A DNA stretch of 64,000 bases from Microglena sp. YARC. Its lineage: Eukaryota > Chlorophyta > Chlorophyceae > Chlamydomonadales > Chlamydomonadaceae. Positions 18,238 to 27,269 of this stretch are shown here, in pieces. The notes beneath the pieces were generated by a model, which made no database searches, was not told the DNA's origin, and worked only from the letters and a program-made list of their open reading frames with translations. A program made the position numbers and the translations under genes. Where the stretch lies: NCBI GenBank assembly GCA_022414725.1, contig CM039462.1, positions 544,385-608,384 of the forward strand, read 5' to 3'. How positions within the stretch are numbered: position 1 is the first letter of the stretch; the number at the start of each line of letters is the position of its first letter.

Positions 18238-20400
18238 ATGGAATCCGCCGCAATAATATTAATTTTGATAGCGATATTCGGCGTCGTAGTGTACGTAGTG
18301 ATCTCGCACGCTATGCTCAAACACAACATCGACAAAACGACCGAGGCGAACAATAAACGCGAACAGATACTGCACGATGACGTACAAGCACTTGAAATGG
18401 CCGCAAAGAAGAACAAGAAACGCGATCATAGAATGCAGAAAGACGTACGAGCCCTTGGAATGGCAGCCGACGCCGAGCTCAACGTGCTCAAGAAAAAGGA
18501 CAATATGCAGTTGAATATAATCAAAGAACTGGAGGAGCGCGAGTCGAAAAGCTCGCTCGTATTCAACAAAAACTTCAAACGCGTGGACTCGCAAATAAAA
18601 AACACAGTCGGAGCCATTCAAAATATCGGATCGACGGTAGGTCTCCTAGAAAAAAGGCAGAATGATGTGCTCAAAAAACTGAACCTAATCAAGCAAAACA
18701 TCGCGACATTACGAAACACGGACATGACCACGGATAAAGATATCAAGGAGAACGCAATTGCAATCAATGAATTGTCAAAAGAGGTGGGTGACATCGCTGC
18801 AAGAGGATTAAATGCTGAAATCCAGATTAAAAACATTTCGGCGCAACTCGCGCATCTCGAGGCGAAATTCAATGTCAAATTCGAAAATAATACTGATGTC
18901 CCAGATCTACGAACTCGACTCGTCAATGCGGAAGGCAAGATCGCCCTAATAAAAGAGGTGATCATTCGTCTCGATCAACTCGAGAACAGTACGAAAGGTA
19001 CCAAGACGGGCATTCAAACGCTACAAAATGATCTGACAACCAATGGAATTTTGAATGTAACGGGGGGCGATGCCAAGGTCTGCATAGACGGGGTATGCAT
19101 TACCAAGGCAGACCTATCCAATTTCAAGGTCGCGACGGCCTCCATCGCTCCACTAGAGCAGAATTTGTCCGAGAGTAATGCAAAGGCACTGGCACAGGCA
19201 CAGGCACAGGCACGGGCAGAGGTAGAGGCACAGGCGCGTGCACAGACAGAGGCACAGGCGCGTGCACAGGCAAAGGCACTAGCACAGGCACAAGCACAGG
19301 CAAAGGCGCTGGCAGATGCGCAGGCGCGTGCAAAGGCACAGGCAGATGCGCAGGCACAGGCAGATGCACAAGCACAGGCAGAGGCACAAGCGCGTGCAAA
19401 GGCACAGGCAGATGCGCAGGCGCGTGCAAAGGCACGGGCACAGGCACAGGCACAGGCTCAAGCACAAGCGCAGGAGCGTGCAAAGGCACAGGCAGATGCA
19501 CAAGCGCGTGCACAAGCACAAGCGCGGGCACAAGCACAAGCGCGTGCAAAGGCACATGCAGATGCGCAGGCGCGTGCAAAGGCACATGCAGATGCGCAGG
19601 CGCGTGCAAAGGCACAGGCAGATGCACAAGCGCGTGCACAAGCGCGTGCACAAGCTCGTGCACAAGCATAAGCGCGTGCACAAGCACAAGCACAGGCAGA
19701 GGCACAAGCGCGTGCAAAGGCACAGGCAGATGCGCAGGCGCGTGCAAAGGCAAGGGCACAGGCACAGGCACAGGCACAAGCACAAGCGCAGGAGCGTGCA
19801 AAGGCACAGGCAGATGCACAAGCGCGTGCACAAGCACAAGCGCGGGCAAAGGCACATGCAGATGCGCAGGCGCGTGCAAAGGCACAGGCAGATGCACAAG
19901 CGCGTGCACAAGCACAAGCGCGGGCGCGGGCGCAGGCAGCGGCACAGGCACAAGCACAGGCACAAGCACAGGCACGGGCAAAGGTACGAAACTGTGCCGT
20001 ATCTGGATGGGGGGCATGCTCGAAGCCCTGTGAAGGTGGAGTCCAGACTCGAACGGTGATACATTATTCCGCCTATGGAGGCTCCGGCTGCCCTACCCTC
20101 ACAAAGTCATGCAACACACAGGCCTGCTTAAAAGGACGAGCAGCAATATCAACAGAAAAGGTAGAACAGAAACCCAACACAGCAACCCAACACTTTATAA
20201 AACAAAAAAAACCCTACGCTGGTAAGGTGTCGTGGTTTGTATCCCCTGGTTTAACTATGATTTCTAGAGGAAATGCCGGTGTTTTGGTGAGAACAATTGG
20301 CATGGCTGATGGTATGATTGTAACTCCTTCAATCACTGCAATTGGGGAAGATGGTGTGGCTGTAACCGCTAGTCTATATATATATTCCCGGGTTCGCTAG
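18238..20400 (+). pseudogene. Membrane-anchored stalk protein with thrombospondin-1 head (in-frame stop)
   Basis: The start [20 protein letters not shown] is an N-terminal signal-anchor, followed by about 280 residues of coiled coil that match the right-arm stalk protein. From about 19170 to 19985 the frame is pure A/Q/R/K/D repeats ([14 protein letters not shown]). After these, in the same frame, comes a six-cysteine thrombospondin type-1 domain ([13 protein letters not shown], then YGGSGCPTL, ending CNTQAC) and a C-terminal module rich in beta strand (about 60 residues, ending SLYIYSRVR). A single TAA at 19669-19671, one base from the repeat's CAA, interrupts the frame. The product looks like a surface fibre with an adhesive tip. 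Readthrough would give about 720 residues. Confidence 0.7.
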
Positions 20401-20452
20401 TCCGCATATGTCTATGGTAGGTACTAGCTTACCCAGAGTCATAGGCCGTTTA

Positions 20453-20515
20453 GGTACTTGGGGTAACGCCCCCTAAGGGGCGTCGATACCCACTGACTAA
20501 GACTTGCCAAGTACC
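20453..20515 (+). ncRNA. Possible structured RNA element
   Basis: Three nested perfect helices occur in 63 nt. An outer 9-bp stem pairs GGTACTTGG (20453-20461) with CCAAGTACC (20507-20515). A 4-bp stem pairs GGTA with TACC (20462-20465 with 20487-20490). A 7-bp hairpin ACGCCCC-CTAA-GGGGCGT lies at 20466-20483. It sits about 50 nt after the stalk gene's stop. It matches no ribozyme or riboswitch I know; it could be a 3'UTR structure or a terminator. Confidence 0.35.
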
Positions 20516-20594
20516 ACCCCCTGGTGCAAGGTGTGGTGAAGCGTGCAAGTACTGGGGTTGGGGGAGTTCGGGATGGGATGGAATGGGAAAATGA

Positions 20595-20888
20595 ATGCCC
20601 GGGGCAACTGTGAATGCACAAACGGGTCAGAAAGCGGGCAGATTCAACCGAACGTCTGCCAAATTTACCCTAGCATTTGCCAGAAGAATGGCTGGGGTAA
20701 ATGACCAAGTGTGGGGGATGATGACCTCTCTTAGCGATGGGCAAACTCTGTATACAAAATATAATGGGGGGGGCAACGGGCGTACGGCTGCGGGGCGATT
20801 GTGGTCGCGAAGGCCACAACGGAGTGTGGCCGTACTCAATGTGACTTTTTTTTGTTCATTTTTGTATGTATATAATGTATGTATATAA
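20595..20888 (+). CDS. Hypothetical ORF of 97 aa
   Basis: Open frame of 97 codons (TGQKAGRFNRTSAKFTLAFA...) with a hydrophobic C-terminal 20 residues. There is no recognised family and no counterpart in the right arm. A G8 run at 20764-20771 could hide a frameshift. It may be a chance ORF, since a stretch of about 480 bp here otherwise holds only the candidate RNA structure. Confidence 0.2.
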   Translation: MPGATVNAQTGQKAGRFNRTSAKFTLAFARRMAGVNDQVWGMMTSLSDGQTLYTKYNGGGNGRTAAGRLWSRRPQRSVAVLNVTFFCSFLYVYNVCI

Positions 20889-21385
20889 TGTCTTCAACAC
20901 CCCGCAATACCTCTTCTACTTCAAAACGTAAGAAGACTTCTGGAGATGCGACTTTTGCAGCTAAGCTGGCTGTGTTCATGTTGAACGCTCAGTCACACGA
21001 CATTCGTTTTTCCGAGAAGGAGGGCTTCCTTCACTCGAGTGATTATGTGAAGGGTGTCATCCCCCTTTTGCATATGAACATCAGTCGCGATGGGTTTCAA
21101 GTGGTTATGAGCACTACGAAGGGTAATTTGTCCATTGCCCTAGCTCAGTTGTGTAGTAGCAAGAACTTCGAGGATATTCTTTCTTTCGAAAAGTTCAGTT
21201 GCCTGCGTCAGTGTGCTTTTACAAGTGACGTTCTTGTTGACCGTTTCGTAGACACGATTGAGACTTCTCATGAGACCCGAAAGAACGGAATTAAGTTGGT
21301 GAAGCAGTTGGCTAAGCACCAGCGATGGCAGGTGAGTGCCGGTATCATCCCCGAGTCCTCGATCGCGTGGTCCGAGAATCTTTAA
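20888..21385 (+). CDS. Hypothetical basic protein, 165 aa
   Basis: Start chosen at MSSTPRNTSSTSKRKK, the second ATG, because the three preceding codons lie in a TATATAATG repeat. A basic, Ser/Thr-rich N-terminal tail is followed by a globular part (VKGVIPLLHMNISRDGFQVV, then LVDRFVDTIETSHETRKNG). There is no membrane span and no recognised domain. The codon pattern and length suggest a real viral gene; the basic tail could bind DNA or RNA (inference). Confidence 0.5.
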   Translation: MSSTPRNTSSTSKRKKTSGDATFAAKLAVFMLNAQSHDIRFSEKEGFLHSSDYVKGVIPLLHMNISRDGFQVVMSTTKGNLSIALAQLCSSKNFEDILSFEKFSCLRQCAFTSDVLVDRFVDTIETSHETRKNGIKLVKQLAKHQRWQVSAGIIPESSIAWSENL

Positions 21386-21474
21386 ATACAAAAAAATTGA
21401 AAGGTTTTTCGGAACGTTAGGAATACAACAACAACCTCCTCACACCCAGTAATATACTGCATCTGTCATACGAA

Positions 21475-21603
21475 ATGTTTGGAATCTCTGACGTCTTCGC
21501 AATCATTGCGTCCCGACCCAAGGTATTCGTCATTTACGACAACCCGACTTTCGTCGCCAAGCCTGTGTTAACTCGCAAAGGGATGTCCCACACCAAGAAG
21601 TAA
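21475..21603 (+). CDS. Small ORF, 42 aa
   Basis: ATG at 21475, stop at 21601-21603, product MFGISDVFAIIASRPKVFVI... ending GMSHTKK. It is preceded at 21391-21400 by AAAAAATTGA, which resembles the AAAATTGA early promoter of mimivirus-like viruses, 75 bp upstream. A single promoter match is weak support. Confidence 0.35.
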   Translation: MFGISDVFAIIASRPKVFVIYDNPTFVAKPVLTRKGMSHTKK

Positions 21604-21709
21604 TCTGGATGAGAAGGTGTTTCTGTTTCAAGTATTTGAAAAAAAAAGAAACAAAACGGGGCCAAAATCAGCACCTCCACGTGGTGGCCCTGGATACCCA
21701 ACCAAGCTG

Positions 21710-21785
21710 AAACAAATAAAACAAATAGACAATAAAAAAACGGTTGTCTATTTGTTTTATTTGTTTTATTTGTTTTATTTGTTTT
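21710..21785. repeat. 23-bp perfect hairpin plus TTTTATTTGT repeats
   Basis: A perfect inverted repeat pairs 21710-21732 with 21744-21766 across an 11-nt loop, and is extended by decamer TTTTATTTGT repeats to about 21785. It could terminate transcription between the small ORF and the convergent MscS gene or be a MITE relic. The rest of 21604-22030 shows nothing I can support. Confidence 0.6.
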
Positions 21786-22030
21786 AACTCCGTGTACGTC
21801 CACACCAGAGTGTGACCTTGGTGTCTATCCATCCTATTTTGTCGGTACCCAGAAGTGGCCATGAGCAGCAGCACCCGCCAAGGACAGTCCAGATCTCAAA
21901 ATCCGCTTGGAGTGTAGGAACACCCAATTGACGGGTTTCAAGCCCTAACGATCAGTTTCACTCCTGAATTTATGAGAGATTCTCTCATGAGTGTCTTAAT
22001 GATACTTTGGACATTTAGTGTCCCAACTGT

Positions 22031-22741
22031 TTAGTAATCATCAGCGGACAGAGGGTAGCGCACTTCGATGTTTGTACCCTTAGCCGTGACCTCGGAAACG
22101 TTGGTGGTGACCTTCGGCTCTTTGAGCACTAATGCGTGTTTCTGCACGTCAAACCTCAGGTTTTCAAGTGCCTTTGCAATGGATACGTTCTTATTGGAGA
22201 TGGTGACCACGTCGACAACGATGGGTGTTTTGGATGTGGAGTGATTTTTCAACGCACTGCCGTACAGGACCCTGTTAGGAACGATAAATGAGACCCCAGA
22301 ATCGTCATCCAATAAGGTGGTGTAAAGTATATTGAATTTTTTTACCGTTCCGTTTACGCTGTCGCGTGAATCATCAAAGACTTCTATGTAGTTACCCATA
22401 CTGAAAGCGTTCGACATCATCAGCATGATCCCTGCAGACAGGTCGCTCAACGTCCCTTGCATTCCAATCCCTATTGCCAGTAGCACTGCCCCTAGGATGG
22501 TGATCACTGCTGCACCCTCTATTCCAATGGACACAAATAGGATCGTTATGGCAATGCACATTATGATCCAATACATGAAGCTCTTCATAACATGTATAGC
22601 AGTAGACCGCTTGAGGCTCTCTGGTGTGTCTTTCTTGTTAGAGACCCTGAATACGACGTAGGCTACGGTCTTTGCGACGAAGTGCGATGCAACTAGGTAC
22701 ACGATAGCCACTACACCCATGATTACGGAGCGCACGGTCAT
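22031..22741 (-). CDS. MscS-family mechanosensitive channel
   Basis: 236 residues. Three membrane spans (about 5-30, 50-72, 78-100) are followed by the MscS pore helix and signature: ITILGAVLLAIGIGMQGTLSDLSAG then MSNAFSMGNYIEV. A beta domain (GTVKKFNILYTTLL, SFIVPNRVLYG) and an alpha/beta C-terminal domain complete the family layout, close to the small bacterial MscS length of about 280. MscS channels open on membrane tension to release solutes. It is the only intact gene in this stretch without frameshift. In a virus it might relieve osmotic stress in an infected cell or act in a virion membrane; this is inference. Transfer from a cellular genome is likely. Confidence 0.85.
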   Translation of the reverse strand: MTVRSVIMGVVAIVYLVASHFVAKTVAYVVFRVSNKKDTPESLKRSTAIHVMKSFMYWIIMCIAITILFVSIGIEGAAVITILGAVLLAIGIGMQGTLSDLSAGIMLMMSNAFSMGNYIEVFDDSRDSVNGTVKKFNILYTTLLDDDSGVSFIVPNRVLYGSALKNHSTSKTPIVVDVVTISNKNVSIAKALENLRFDVQKHALVLKEPKVTTNVSEVTAKGTNIEVRYPLSADDY

Positions 22742-22890
22742 AAGCGACGACTATCGACTACCAATGTTTGATGCTAAGAAGGTTGCAGTCGGAAGAGTGG
22801 ACATTTTTGAGTATTTTCACTTATTTTTACGTACATGTATTTTCCGAAGATTTGTACCCAACCCAACCCAATGTAAAGTAAACTTGTCAA

Positions 22891-23475
22891 ATGAATCAAA
22901 TCGAAGTCACCATGATACCCATTTTCAATTACCGAACTGTACCGTTGTGTACCCCTGACCATCTGACCCACGTGTCTATTTTTTTTGTCAAGACACGGTC
23001 TCGTTGCGCGGAAGATGCCAAGAAGTCGACGAAAATGTACCTCACTGCGCTGCCACTCCGTCCAATCCAAAGGAAGACGAATGACGTTGATAACCACCTA
23101 GAGCGCGCCGCCCTTTTGGTATCCATCAACGACTTCGTCACACAAGAGCTTATCTCTACACGGCGTCTAAAACCTAATATGGACTTCCCCCACCCCCACA
23201 TTCTTCCCCAACTCATGCTACCCCCTCCATCACTCGCCTTGCATTCGGATCATGTCCCTCTGAATGTCGCCGAATACATGGCTGCAACAATGGGTCTGGA
23301 TATCGTGATACTCGCGGCCCCCCTTTGCGACATTGCCAACAAGCCGCAATGCTCTAAAGACGCGCACTGCATGGTCACTGTACAACTCACGCACCGCCAG
23401 CCAAGCACGGACGAAGTGATGCTACAAATTGTCATGCGTGACTGGAGTCTGCGCGATTTGAAGAACCGACCATGA
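22891..23475 (+). CDS. Hypothetical protein, 194 aa
   Basis: Reads MNQIEVTMIPIFNYRTVPLC and ends WSLRDLKNRP. There is no recognised domain, signal or membrane span. It has a Pro/His-rich middle (DFPHPHILPQLMLPPPSLAL) and a C-terminal half that looks like an alternating strand/helix fold (DIVILAAPLC, MVTVQLTH). It converges on, and overlaps by 44 bp, the gene at 23432-24220. It is probably real given length and composition. Confidence 0.5.
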   Translation: MNQIEVTMIPIFNYRTVPLCTPDHLTHVSIFFVKTRSRCAEDAKKSTKMYLTALPLRPIQRKTNDVDNHLERAALLVSINDFVTQELISTRRLKPNMDFPHPHILPQLMLPPPSLALHSDHVPLNVAEYMAATMGLDIVILAAPLCDIANKPQCSKDAHCMVTVQLTHRQPSTDEVMLQIVMRDWSLRDLKNRP

Positions 23476-24220
23476 AGAGAACGTCTCCCGGGAGGTCCCC
23501 TGCCACCTTTATGAATAGAGGACGGAATGCACGAGAAGACCCTCCTCTATTCTCCTCTTCTAGCATGTGAACGGACAAACACCGCCCTGTCACTGTCTGC
23601 CCTGACTGATCTGGTAAAGAAGAGAAGCATGCCAACGCGCGCCATATGTCCCGGCGACCACCCGGACATGGTGCGTCCTCCTCCTCCTCTGCTCCACTAC
23701 ACGGAGAAGACCAGCGACCCTCTATCGTGGCGCGTATGAGATGCGGTCGCTCGTTATTGCTACCGCTATTATTATCATTGAACGCTTCCGAAACGATGGC
23801 CCTCAGGGCGGCTGCTATGTCTGGGTACCTGTTTGCGTCCGATGAGACTGGGTGCGCGATCCACGGACGCGAGCCAAGAACACTGGAACTCTCTGGCGCC
23901 AAGTATGAAGAGGCACTTATCTCCCCTGGTCGAATTGCCAGCTGCCATTGTTTCGCAAAAGAAGACGAGTTTGACTGGGGGTCGTTGATCGCTCTCACAT
24001 CCTCCATTAGAGACGAACAGAACTCGCGGTCCACGCACGCGGGGGGTAGGAGCCTCCTTGAGAGTTCTTTGTATATTGTCTCCTCTTCCTGACGCGAACT
24101 GGGTGTAGAGAACCTTTCTTTGTTACGATATGTGTAACAACAACAACAATACACTATGCAACAATAAGCTAGTGCAAAGATAAACATCGCTGCCGCTAGC
24201 ACAGTCTGTAAAGATGACAT
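23432..24220 (-). CDS. Hypothetical single-pass membrane protein, 262 aa
   Basis: One N-terminal transmembrane segment with an unusual Cys cluster (FALAYCCIVYCCCCYTY), followed by about 230 polar residues with acidic, Ser-rich patches (GAEEEEDAPCPGG) and a C-terminal LFIKVAGDLPGDVLFMV segment. The cysteines next to the membrane could be lipidated. No family is recognised. Many giant-virus virion membrane proteins have this shape. Confidence 0.55.
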   Translation of the reverse strand: MSSLQTVLAAAMFIFALAYCCIVYCCCCYTYRNKERFSTPSSRQEEETIYKELSRRLLPPACVDREFCSSLMEDVRAINDPQSNSSSFAKQWQLAIRPGEISASSYLAPESSSVLGSRPWIAHPVSSDANRYPDIAAALRAIVSEAFNDNNSGSNNERPHLIRATIEGRWSSPCSGAEEEEDAPCPGGRRDIWRALACFSSLPDQSGQTVTGRCLSVHMLEEENRGGSSRAFRPLFIKVAGDLPGDVLFMVGSSNRADSSHA

Positions 24221-24329
24221 GGTGTGGTGGTGGTAAGCGTAATATCATGTTTCATTTTATTGTTCCCCACTGAGGACCACAAAAAAATCGCCCCAACAGT
24301 ATGCAACAAACGTCTAGTACAATTGCCTA

Positions 24330-25354
24330 ATGCGGAGACCATCATCAACATCAACATCAACATCAACTTCGACATCAACACAAGGTGCTGCTACTTTAGT
24401 AATAAAGAAAGGACCAACATCGGCAGCAACTAACAAACACAATAGCAACAGCGATAGCAATAGCAACACTACCAAGAACCTTAAAACGACCACCAAAATT
24501 GTGACTATAAAGTCAGTTGCATCCCCTAACAAACCGCCAGTAACAAAATCTGCGAAGAAACCAGATGTTGGTTTAAGCAAGAGTAAGACTGCGACGACAC
24601 TCAAAACAACTGGTGCGAAGACAACAACGGAACGTTATAATGAAGGCACATTTCGTTCTTCTTTGATGCGTCGCGAACAGTACATTCCACACACATCCTC
24701 TGTAATCACTGTCACGAAAAACAATGGTAAGACAAGCGTTTCAGAAAAAAATAGTAATCCGCCACCTAAGACAAAGCCCGCAACAACAACGTACAAGATG
24801 CTTACGTTATCGTCTCCTGCTACTACGAGTACTACTTCTACTACTAAGTCTACAAAGAAACGTTCTTCGCCAAAGTCCCGTACCATCCAACAAGCTCCAT
24901 CATCTAACATGGCCTTCCTGAATGCTTTTTCGGCTTTGACGACAACCGGTTCTAAAACTAGTAATCTCATTAGAATGGCTCTCATCAGCCGGCTTTGACG
25001 ACAACCGGTTCTAAAACTAGTAATCTCATTAGAATGGCTCTCATCAGCCGGCTTTGACGTTCTAAAACTAGTAATCTCATTAGAATGGCTCTTGAGGAAT
25101 CTTTTGACTCCAACACTGGCTGGGTTCATGACTTGCGTTGTGCTCTCCACAAGCTAGGATCCAGTAAAAACATCAACATTTTGGAGGCTGTCGATGTCGA
25201 AGGTATTATGTCTGAAGTTTTTGAGTCATGGAGGTTTAAGTACCCAAGTGACACCAATGCAGTTAGAGACATCCCTGATGAGAGAAGGGTTGGCTTTAAA
25301 CGCCTCCGATACCAAAATGGTTCGCAGCCAACAGCAATGATGAGAATGGCTTGA
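24330..25354 (+). pseudogene. Thr/Lys/Ser-rich protein broken by a 59-bp tandem duplication
   Basis: The first part (24330-24998) is a low-complexity, basic Ser/Thr/Lys protein with a STSTSTSTST run and SPATTSTTSTTKSTKKRS. The second part (25085-25354) is more globular (DSNTGWVHDLRCALHKLGSS, ILEAVDVEGIM). Between them a 59-bp segment is repeated (24931-25095, two full copies and a third lacking 8 bp). The net gain of 110 bp shifts the frame. The flanks read as one continuous protein if the repeat is ignored, both reaching ..NLIRMAL.. in the repeated unit, so the duplication is recent. Confidence 0.6.
24931..25095. repeat. 59-bp tandem duplication
   Basis: Two perfect copies of a 59-bp unit containing GACAACCGGTTCTAAAACTA, then a partial third copy that lacks ACAACCGG. 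It lies inside the Thr/Lys-rich gene and breaks its frame. Confidence 0.9.
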
Positions 25355-25442
25355 TTCCCTTTACATCCGCCTTACATAAGCAGGATCAGATTCGTTCTAT
25401 AGCACAGTTTAGAATGGGTTCCATTGACTGAACACAGAAAGA

Positions 25443-25760
25443 ATGAGGGTGGTGGATAGAGCACACATCCCTCGCTCAATGAGACACTGTCAAATGTGTG
25501 GGTTCCAAAAACCTGAGGATGAAATGCATATGTTTGAGTGCCGATATTCGCCTCCGCTACCAGAAGCTGTTTACAGATATTTATAGGCATGTCCATGAGG
25601 ATACCAACTTAACCGTATGGAATGTGGAATTCTGCGATTCCACATTCAGAACCTTTATGAATGGAAAATGGCACTAAGTCTTTTTGGAGCAACCTAGCCG
25701 ACTATCTTTCTACTTGTAGAAGAGCAAGACAGGAAGCCCTGGACTGCTTAGTGGCACCGT
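25443..25760 (+). pseudogene. Fragment resembling the C-terminal zinc finger of a LINE-type reverse transcriptase
   Basis: A 47-codon frame reads HIPRSMRHCQMCGFQKPEDE then MHMFECRYS. The pattern PR-x-R-x-C-x2-C ... EDE-x-H-x-F-x-C is that of the zinc-binding tail after the RT domain of many non-LTR retrotransposons. Adjacent frames continue protein-like sequence (HEDTNLTVWNVEFCDSTFR, then FWSNLADYLSTCRRARQEAL) to about 25760, so the remnant is frameshifted twice. No RT or endonuclease domain is visible. The motif is short, so the family call is tentative. Confidence 0.35.
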
Positions 25761-25997
25761 AATTTATCATCCCTTTTTTTCTTCTTCTTGTGACTTCTCA
25801 TTTGTTAGCTTCTTACCTCCGCCACTGTAAGTGTTGAGATCTGGGTCCGGCTCTAAGGGGTTTAATACCTACGCCACCAAAACGCCTCGACACACCCCTG
25901 ATGTAATGGGGTTTTTGCTTTGTGGGTGCTTTTTCTTTTTGTTTGAAGCACAGAGTCTCATACACCCTCGCGGTGTCAAGTAGACTTTAACATGTAA

Positions 25998-26020
25998 TGT
26001 AATGTAATGTAATGTAATAA
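25998..26020. repeat. TGTAA pentanucleotide repeat
   Basis: Four to five copies of TGTAA. The surrounding 25760-26067 holds no supported gene. Confidence 0.7.
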
Positions 26021-26067
26021 ACATGGTGGTCAATTATCGATTTCGAAGTATAGAAAACAGCGTCTGA

Positions 26068-26552
26068 ATGTTCTACGACGTGCGTCGCATTTGGCGGTTC
26101 CATAGACGCGCCTGTTATATCTTCTATGCAACCTGGTACGGACAACATGCCTTCACGACTCCTGGTGAGATGTCTACACCTGTGACGGACGCCAGCACAC
26201 ATACTGTGTTCCCCCTAGTGGACCCCAACTATCCGTTCCACAACTATCCGTTCCACCTTCCGAATGCCTGGTGATTGTTTCAAATGTTTTGTACTTCATT
26301 TTGTACATTATCCTGTGGTGTACACTTACACTCGGTGCTGAAAGCATGAGTGGCGACGGAGGGCAGTACTTGTTTCCGGGGTGGTCGTCGACTGCGTTGT
26401 TGTTCCCGATCCCTTATGATGCGGTGACGGGAGCCAGTAGCATTTTGTTGTTGTTGTTGCATTTTTTTGGAGGTTCACAAACCAACCAATATAGATCCCA
26501 TGAAAATAAAATAATGGAAAAGATGAAAATAAACAAGTCCTTATATTTATGA
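26068..26552 (+). CDS. Hypothetical membrane protein, possibly frameshifted
   Basis: A 68-codon frame from an ATG at 26068 (MFYDVRRIWRFHRR...) ends at 26274. A second frame, open from 26271, has a strongly hydrophobic stretch (NVLYFILYIILWCTLTL), then MSGDGGQYLFPGW and another hydrophobic stretch (ILLLLLHFFGG). The second frame lacks an early ATG, so the two may be one gene with a frameshift near 26270. There is no family match. The downstream 26553-26844 shows nothing else. Confidence 0.3.
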
Positions 26553-26844
26553 GATTTGTATAAAAGAATTGGGGATATGATAAATACGGCGATAATTCTG
26601 CCAGGCTGGTCGGTATTTATTTGTTTTTGCAAAAAATTATACGGTTCCATGTATTTTTTAAATTTTATTGTTATATAATTTTTGGGGCGCTATCCGCAGT
26701 ACAGCCGAGGAGGGCTGCGCGCTTGATTGTGGATGGGGATGCTACACTCAACTTAAATCATGTTCATGTGAAACACGGTACAGTCGGAGACACCACGCGG
26801 TTGGTCAACTTTTCAGAAGCCCCAAAATACAAGGTGTCCCACTA

Positions 26845-27180
26845 CAGTCGGCGGAACAGTAAAATAAACATGATGCATTGCACATCAACAAAGACCCCGT
26901 GTTCTTTTGGGTCACGGTACCGGGGAAGAGGCGATCGCTTAAGTGCGGCTGGCTGGTCCTTCAATGGACTCTCGAAAGTACCGACAAAATAACGATACGG
27001 AGTCTGCAGGATGGAGAGCCGTGATCTAAAAAAGAACCACGATATTCTCTTTAACATCTTGCAATTTGTTGATTCAAAATCGTATTGGTGTTCCACTGCC
27101 CCGTGGATTTCTACACCATTAGGTTACACTGTAAGGTGTGCCGTACACGAAGCGGTTTCATTTTAGTATTCCGTTGACTG
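26845..27180. mobile_element. 336-bp MITE derived from transposon A
   Basis: Flanked by TA (26843-26844, 27181-27182). One end opens CAGTCGGCGGAACAGTAAAAT, matching the transposase-side terminus of transposon A. The other, read inward, opens CAGTCAACGGAATACTAAAA and continues for about 100 bp similar to the Fanzor-side terminus, including the GTGTACGG..ACACCTTA block. No transposase is left. It can only move if an intact relative supplies the enzyme. Confidence 0.8.
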
Positions 27181-27269
27181 TATCAAATGTCCCTATAAAG
27201 TTGTATGCGTTCATTCCTCTACACAGCTTACCTCAGTAAAATAAAGGTTTTTCGAAAATTTTCTTCCGT

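Noticed and set aside
19124..20064. Long minus-strand and alternate-frame ORFs rich in Val/Pro/Leu, Cys/Leu or Arg/His
   Set aside because: They are shadows of the A/Q/R/K hexamer repeat of the stalk gene, open only because the repeat lacks stops in those frames.
25443..25586. A functional zinc-finger gene of 47 residues
   Set aside because: It continues into frameshifted protein-like sequence on the 3' side and has the tail pattern of a LINE protein, so a fragment is more likely.
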